DNA from: Gnetum montanum
Lineage: Eukaryota > Streptophyta > Gnetopsida > Gnetales > Gnetaceae
NCBI GenBank assembly: GCA_015680685.1
Contig: MNCI01003602.1
Location: forward strand, 428,304-492,303
Reading direction: 5' to 3'
DNA: 64,000 nucleotides
Under the pieces are notes generated by a model. That model saw only the letters and a program-made list of their open reading frames with translations, ran no database searches and was not told the origin of the DNA. This document shows positions 59,530 through 64,000 of this stretch, piece after piece; positions within the stretch are counted from its first letter, which is position 1; each line of letters opens with the position of its first letter. The position numbers and the translations under genes were made by a program.

Positions 59530-60175
59530 TTTTGGCAAAAAATCTAACTCAGATTGCTAGATTTGTCCTTTGATCCCCAAGTCCCCTTTCAATTTAAGGG
59601 AGCTTATCCAAAAGGTTAAATTTCCCAGACTGTTTGATGGCCATGAACTATCTAGCTTAATTTTCATGTTAGGTTGTGTTGGTTTCTACTCATTATAATG
59701 ATTTCAAGCACAACACTTACATGTCATAACTTTTCATCCTGAATTTTATGAGTTGATGAGATAACCTCTCTTATTGAATGTAATGTAAATATTTCATTTG
59801 CTTCTTTCGTTTCTGCAAAAATCTTTTATGATTTACTTTCTAATATTATACATTTTACATCCTTTCTCACATCTTTTTCAAAAACTATTTTGTGTTTAGC
59901 CTTGGCTAGTTTAGACATTAACAGTAAATTGTGACCTTTTAATGCTCATGTGTAGTACACATTCTTAATTTGTATTGGTTGATCTGAAATTTTCATATTG
60001 ATGTCACCAATCCTTTTATACCTACAAATGGCTCTAGTAGGCATCATGGCTTCACCAACATTTACAACACATAAGTTTTGAAATATGTTACAATTTCCTA
60101 ATACATGTTTGGAATCTCTGGAATTAATGTACCAAGTGTTGTTTTCTACCTTAGCTACTTTATCTTAATTTGTAA
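59530..60175 (-). pseudogene. Copia remnant, protease region
   Basis: The minus strand reads TWYINSRDSKHVLGN near 60140-60095, the Ty1/copia protease motif WYIDSGASRHM with its active-site Gly and Ala lost, followed by INMKISDQPIQIKNVYYTHE. The sequence then loses similarity before 59530. No integrase or reverse transcriptase remains. Confidence 0.65.
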
Positions 60176-61200
60176 TGTCCTTAATGATCGAGACTACTTC
60201 ATCTTCTAGCAAACTTGTTTCATTATTATGGTAATTGTTCAAATTGTTTCTATTCCACTTATATCAACCCATGTTTTCTCTGATAATTCTTTGTTGGATG
60301 GTAGAGGATCTTGGATTCTTAAGTTTGAACTAGCAATCTTTAAGTATATGTCTTCTTTTTTCATAGATGTAACAAGTCTGTTATTGGTTCAATTGATTAT
60401 TAAATCTTGAACCTTGTTTATTGTCACAATGTCGATACTGTATCAATTATCTTCCTTGCTTATTTCTTGGGGTGTACATAGCTTGTTCTAAAATTTCCAA
60501 TTTTTGTTTTAATTCCATCTTTGTTTCTTGCAACTGCAATTGAGCTATTAGTGTTGGAAAGTTTGGTCTCTTTCCCAAAGCATCAAGCAGTTGTGTAAAT
60601 CCTTTATACTTATCCAAAAGTACTTGTAGGAGATAACTAACTTTTTTTTTCATTAGTTACTTCTTCATGTTCACATTAGAGTTCTAATATAACCACCTTA
60701 ATGTCTTTGATAAAATTTGCTAGTTTTTGTTCTATATTCATCTTTATTGTTTGTAATTTTAAGAAGTGGTAATCTTTTCTTGCTTGATCTAGAGATCCAA
60801 ACATTTAATATAGATATCCCCAAATTTTTGTAGTTGTGTTTATACCATACACTAGATGAGATACTTCATTAGATATGTTATTATAGAGAATGGTTAAGGT
60901 CATATCATTTTGTTTTTTCTTCTAGTCATCAACAAGTTGAAAGTTGGTGCTTGAAACAACATGCTAGAGTTTGCTAGCTTGTAAGATGGTTTTCATTCTT
61001 TATGCCCAAGTCTTGTAGTTCTTCATCATAGGCTTCTACAAATTTGTAACTATAATCTTGTTGATTAACGATCTTAAAAGACTCTAATGTTCCTCTTCTT
61101 CTAGCTTCGTATTATATATGGAATTGGTCACATCTTCAATATTTTCATTCTTGTTTAATCTTGTAGATTCTTGTTCATTACTCAATCTTATGCCTTCTCC
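60176..61200 (-). pseudogene. Copia remnant, gag region
   Basis: The minus strand gives a UBN2-type gag: NYKTWA.RMKTILQASKL, SNEVSHLVYGINTTTKIWGY, MFGSLDQARKDYHFLKLQTI, LDKYKGFTQLLDALGKRPNF and LQLQETKMELKQKLEILEQ. A degraded knuckle CYIYEKRRHILKDC lies near 60365-60325. Several shifts. Confidence 0.78.
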
Positions 61201-61201
61201 T

Positions 61202-61214
61202 AGCTCCAATACCA
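61202..61214 (-). other. Primer-binding site of copia remnant
   Basis: On the minus strand TGGTATTGGAGCTA follows LTR end TTAACA; close to the Met-type TGGTATCAGAGC used by copia elements. Confidence 0.7.
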
Positions 61215-61462
61215 TGTTAAAATTTAATGCAATATCATTGAGAAGCATTTTACAAGATTTTGCAACATGTTTTAATCTCTATGAAACAATTTCATAGTTG
61301 ATAATCTTCCTTTTTCTCCAAATAAATTCCTATTTTAATTTTTCAATCTTAGACTTTTTGGTTGTAACATTTTGTTCCTTAATTACGAACAATTATATTT
61401 TTTTGAACATCTTATCTCTTTACCACACACTCTAACTTAGTATTGGCCAGACTTTTTTAACA
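61215..61462 (-). repeat. Copia 5' LTR, short
   Basis: 248 bases with inverted ends TGTTAAAA and TTTTTTAACA. Position next to the primer-binding site and before gag supports it. The matching 3' LTR is absent. Confidence 0.6.
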
Positions 61463-62077
61463 TAACGACAGGTTACAACTCATGATAATTGTCACAAAAC
61501 TTTGTTATGAATTCATAATATATCATGGTAACACACACTTGTGACTTGGTTGACTTAACATAGTCATAATAATTTACAAATCAAGACAATGTATGAATTA
61601 TCATCTAATAAGGCTAAACTATATTTTGTCCATAACTCTCTAAAGAAATAAAAATGTAATGTTAATAAGATTTCCCACAAGTTTGATCATATGCATAAAT
61701 TTTTAAGACTTAATATTATAATTAATTTTCAGAGAAAAGAAAAGACCTTTTTTACAAAACTATAAATATATATCACAAATATATAAGTAAGGTAGTTTCA
61801 CAAAAGTTGCCAAGTCACAACTCTTGACATTTGCCGAACACCTAGTAAGTGAGTTTCAAATGACTAAGGTATTTCATGCAAGCGATTGTAAACATGATAT
61901 CAAATGCAAATCTGAAAACAAACAGCCAACTCAAACTTGATTCACACTGTATATATCTGAAAACAAATAGCCAACTCAAATCCACGTACGCGCGGGAGCG
62001 GTTCGGGGTTGGATTTCGCTACGGTGCTGTTGTGATGGTACCTGGGAATGAAGAGGCTCGGGAATAAGCGACAAGTG
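61463..62077. other. 3' flank of the kinase exon
   Basis: AT-rich until about 61980, then GC-rich. Contains a direct repeat: TCTGAAAACAAACAGCCAAC near 61910 and TCTGAAAACAAATAGCCAAC near 61957. Probably 3' untranslated and downstream sequence of the kinase. Confidence 0.5.
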
Positions 62078-62914
62078 TTACTGGGCAAGAAATTTGAGGG
62101 CAAAGGGGAATCTGGACGAGGCAGCGGCGTTGTTGAAAGAGCGAGGGTTTGTGTTTTGAGCTTGAGCTTGAGCTTGGCACAGCGAATGTGTATGGGATTG
62201 GAAATGGAATTGTTGTTGTGCGAAGTGGTTAAGAGTTTGGAGGAGAGGGAGGACCTGAGACTGGAGGTCGGGCCGATCTTTGTGGCTCAATTCAGCGCAT
62301 CGAAGGGCCAGTTTGGCCAATTCCATGGACTGCGGAAGCGGCCAATCTTTGATGCTGGAATCCAGAACGTTGGCGAAAGCCGTGACACCTTTGCGAATGG
62401 CCTTTTCCACGGCTTGCACCAGTCCAGAGGGACATTTGGCCGTCAGCAGTTGCAGCAAAAGGATTCCCAGAGCGTAAGTGTCGGATTTGGTTCGCAGTTT
62501 GCCGCTGCGCTGGTACTCGGGATCGATATAGCCCGGGGTTCCTGCAACGGTGCTCTTGCTGTTGGCATCGCAGCTGCTGCTTTCTGCTTCTGCGCGGAGT
62601 TGGAAAGCCCGCGCGTGGCCGACGTCGGAGATTTTGCTGCGGAAATGGCGATCGAGGAGAACGTTGGCGGGCTTGAGGTCGCGATGCACCACAGGGCGAG
62701 GACGGAAAGAGTGGAGGAAGAGCAAAGCGGTGGCGACCTCAGCAGCTATGGCAAAGCGCAGTTGCCATGGCAGAGGCGGTGTTGCTCCCCGTCTGAAGAG
62801 ACGGTCTTCCAGGCTGCCGTTGCTCATGTACTCGTAGACCAGGCAGCCCGTCTCCTGGCACGCCCCCAGCAGTAGCACTATGTTCGGATGCCTTATCCCA
62901 CTCAGAATATCCAC
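62078..62914 (-). CDS. Protein kinase exon of U-box/RLCK-IX family (partial)
   Basis: Kinase C-lobe exon: IRHPNIVLLLGAC, CLVYEYMSNGSLEDRL, catalytic loop HRDLKPANVLLD, DVG in place of DFG (SDVGHARAF), then AGTPGYIDPEYQRSG, KSDTYALGILLLQLLTAK and LRCAELSHKDRPDL. DVG and the closing RKDRPDL are characteristic of plant U-box kinases (PUB33/PUB51-type). The exon starts at a splice acceptor (TAACGTAG before GTG at 62914), where these genes have a conserved intron; GTG is not a start codon. The ATP-binding lobe is not in the window, so the upstream intron must be long, or the gene is broken. The reading ends LKFLAQ and TAA at 62078, without the usual C-terminal U-box. GC- and CpG-rich, unlike its surroundings, with no stop: likely a genuine, expressed exon. 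Role: serine/threonine kinase, receptor-like cytoplasmic type. Confidence 0.88.
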   Translation of the reverse strand: MDILSGIRHPNIVLLLGACQETGCLVYEYMSNGSLEDRLFRRGATPPLPWQLRFAIAAEVATALLFLHSFRPRPVVHRDLKPANVLLDRHFRSKISDVGHARAFQLRAEAESSSCDANSKSTVAGTPGYIDPEYQRSGKLRTKSDTYALGILLLQLLTAKCPSGLVQAVEKAIRKGVTAFANVLDSSIKDWPLPQSMELAKLALRCAELSHKDRPDLQSQVLPLLQTLNHFAQQQFHFQSHTHSLCQAQAQAQNTNPRSFNNAAASSRFPFALKFLAQ

Positions 62915-63194
62915 CTACGTTACACCTCCACCCACACGTACTCATTAATTAACGTCGTCGTCATTTGGAAATATGATCCCAGGTGAAAACTAAAAACGAA
63001 CAATTTTGTTTTTGATTTTTGATTTTTGGTTGGTTGGTTGGTTTCTGAATTCGGCCAGTTTTTTGGCGAATATTGGCGGTCGTATCGCTGGATCACTGAT
63101 ATAGAAGTTATTGGACATTATTATGTTAGGAATGACCCAGAATTATTCTTGCCTCTTTTTTTCCAACATTGTGGTTGTTCCCGATTCTTCCTCA
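62915..63194 (-). other. Intron side of kinase exon
   Basis: The minus strand shows an acceptor next to the exon, preceded by AT-rich and GGTT-repeat sequence (TTGGTTGGTTGGTTGG near 63030). No N-lobe motif was found. Confidence 0.5.
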
Positions 63195-63512
63195 CTAATT
63201 ATGGTATTTTCCCTGGTTGGCATGTTGTAAATTTATCAAGGAAGCCCATTTGGGGCTTTCAATGTTCAATCCTATCCCTAGACCTATATATGAATGCCTT
63301 TGGAAGGAGCTTTTGGGGGTACCGTTGTGTGTGATGACAAAGTATTGTGAGCTTTTGTTGCTGGAGGAATTGTTGGTGGAAGTTTGGTGATCTGTGGGTG
63401 AAACACTGCAGCCGCTGTATTGCGGACTTTGTTGTAATTTCTCCCATTCCTCTTCTGCATTTTTAAAGGCAAATCCGTGTTCTTGGAGAGTAGGCACATT
63501 GCCGAACCACAT
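63195..63512 (-). CDS. Open reading frame, 105 codons, unrecognised
   Basis: Starts ATG at 63512 (MWFGNVPTLQEHGFAFKNAE) and continues EEEWEKLQQSPQYSG, then a Ser/Asn/Thr-rich part and a basic tail. Composition in the first 50 codons looks protein-like. It could be an exon of a neighbouring gene, an upstream exon of the kinase gene, or chance. No family was recognised. Confidence 0.3.
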   Translation of the reverse strand: MWFGNVPTLQEHGFAFKNAEEEWEKLQQSPQYSGCSVSPTDHQTSTNNSSSNKSSQYFVITHNGTPKSSFQRHSYIGLGIGLNIESPKWASLINLQHANQGKYHN

Positions 63513-64000
63513 TAAATCCTGGTGTTCCTTTTGTGTTGTTTGTTACTGTTTGCATGTTATTCTCCATTGATTTCTTCTTGCACCATTGCCATCACATTCT
63601 TCAGTTTTTTGCATTCTATTGTTTCACCAACTTGCCAATTTTGGTTGGACTTTGTTCTTCCACTATGATTCTGTGCTGCGCAACATATTATTCATTTATT
63701 TTTTAAGTTTTAACAAATAGCTGGGAATATTTTTAAGTCTTACAAAAATAAACTAAATTTGCTCTATTCCTTGTTATCAAATCTTATCCCTTGCTAATGG
63801 TGAAGGATTTTAATTTTCCTGTTGTTTTAACTTTTCCTATTCTGCCAAATGTTTACCTTGCATTTTACAGTTTCTGGGTATACAATTTCATGGCACGAGG
63901 AGGAATTTTTTAAATATCTGTTATATAAATAGCATTTTAACCATCAAGACTCATCACCCAATTTGTTATTAAGATAGTAATGCCGAATCTCAGTTGAAAA
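63513..64000. other. AT-rich sequence, nothing supported
   Basis: No motif, repeat edge or open frame of note on either strand. Confidence 0.5.

Noticed and set aside
62048-62875. 275-codon open frame on the plus strand opposite the kinase
   Set aside because: It is the complement of a conserved kinase exon with all kinase motifs on the minus strand. GC-rich exons often leave the opposite strand open.

Overview
This is a plant nuclear window, almost certainly from a large, repeat-rich genome. The style (very old, stop-riddled LTR retrotransposons nested in each other, AT-rich and CpG-poor, one lone gene exon) fits a gymnosperm, but that is inference. Only one clearly host-encoded coding exon is present: a minus-strand kinase exon of the U-box/RLCK-IX class at 62078-62914. 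Nearly all the rest is retrotransposon sequence.

Nesting, read from both ends. Element D (Tat/Ogre-like Ty3-gypsy, minus strand) has its 5' LTR at 36044-37597, a leader, gag (about 29100-27300), protease (26600-25960), a minisatellite, and a plus-strand, intron-containing antisense gene (22017-24905, continuing at 1-213). Element A, a related minus-strand copy, is inserted into an intron of that antisense gene. A's LTRs are 219-2115 and 20110-22011, with target duplication GTTAT at 214-218 and 22012-22016. From its 5' end A carries gag (19640-17850), protease (17210-16590), minisatellite, its own antisense gene (12188-15715), then RNase H and integrase (5950-4014), a second minisatellite, tail and 3' LTR. 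Inside A sits B, a plus-strand, CpG-rich (less decayed) 5'-truncated relative: integrase 5960-7102, minisatellite, tail, LTR 8477-10077. A's 3' half and B form a large inverted repeat.

Element E (30393-35996, TSD GCTAT) is inserted in D's leader. Its sister F (40165-46208) belongs to the same family. In F, LTR-related ends, PBS and gag are present but no pol, so these look like gag-only non-autonomous elements. E contains an 838-base N gap. Element G (plus strand, Tat-like pol at 47560-50450, LTR from 51580) is interrupted in its LTR by H, a minus-strand chromodomain Ty3-gypsy element (52597-59399, tRNA-Met primer site). A short Ty1/copia remnant on the minus strand (61462 down to about 59530) lies next to the kinase exon.

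The most interesting signal is the antisense gene. Two diverged copies (A and D) share the same exon-intron layout and similar predicted protein, and both lie convergent to gag-pro with a shared minisatellite between. Antisense ORFs are known in Tat-lineage elements, usually between integrase and the 3' LTR. A multi-intron antisense gene placed directly after protease is unusual and deserves checking.
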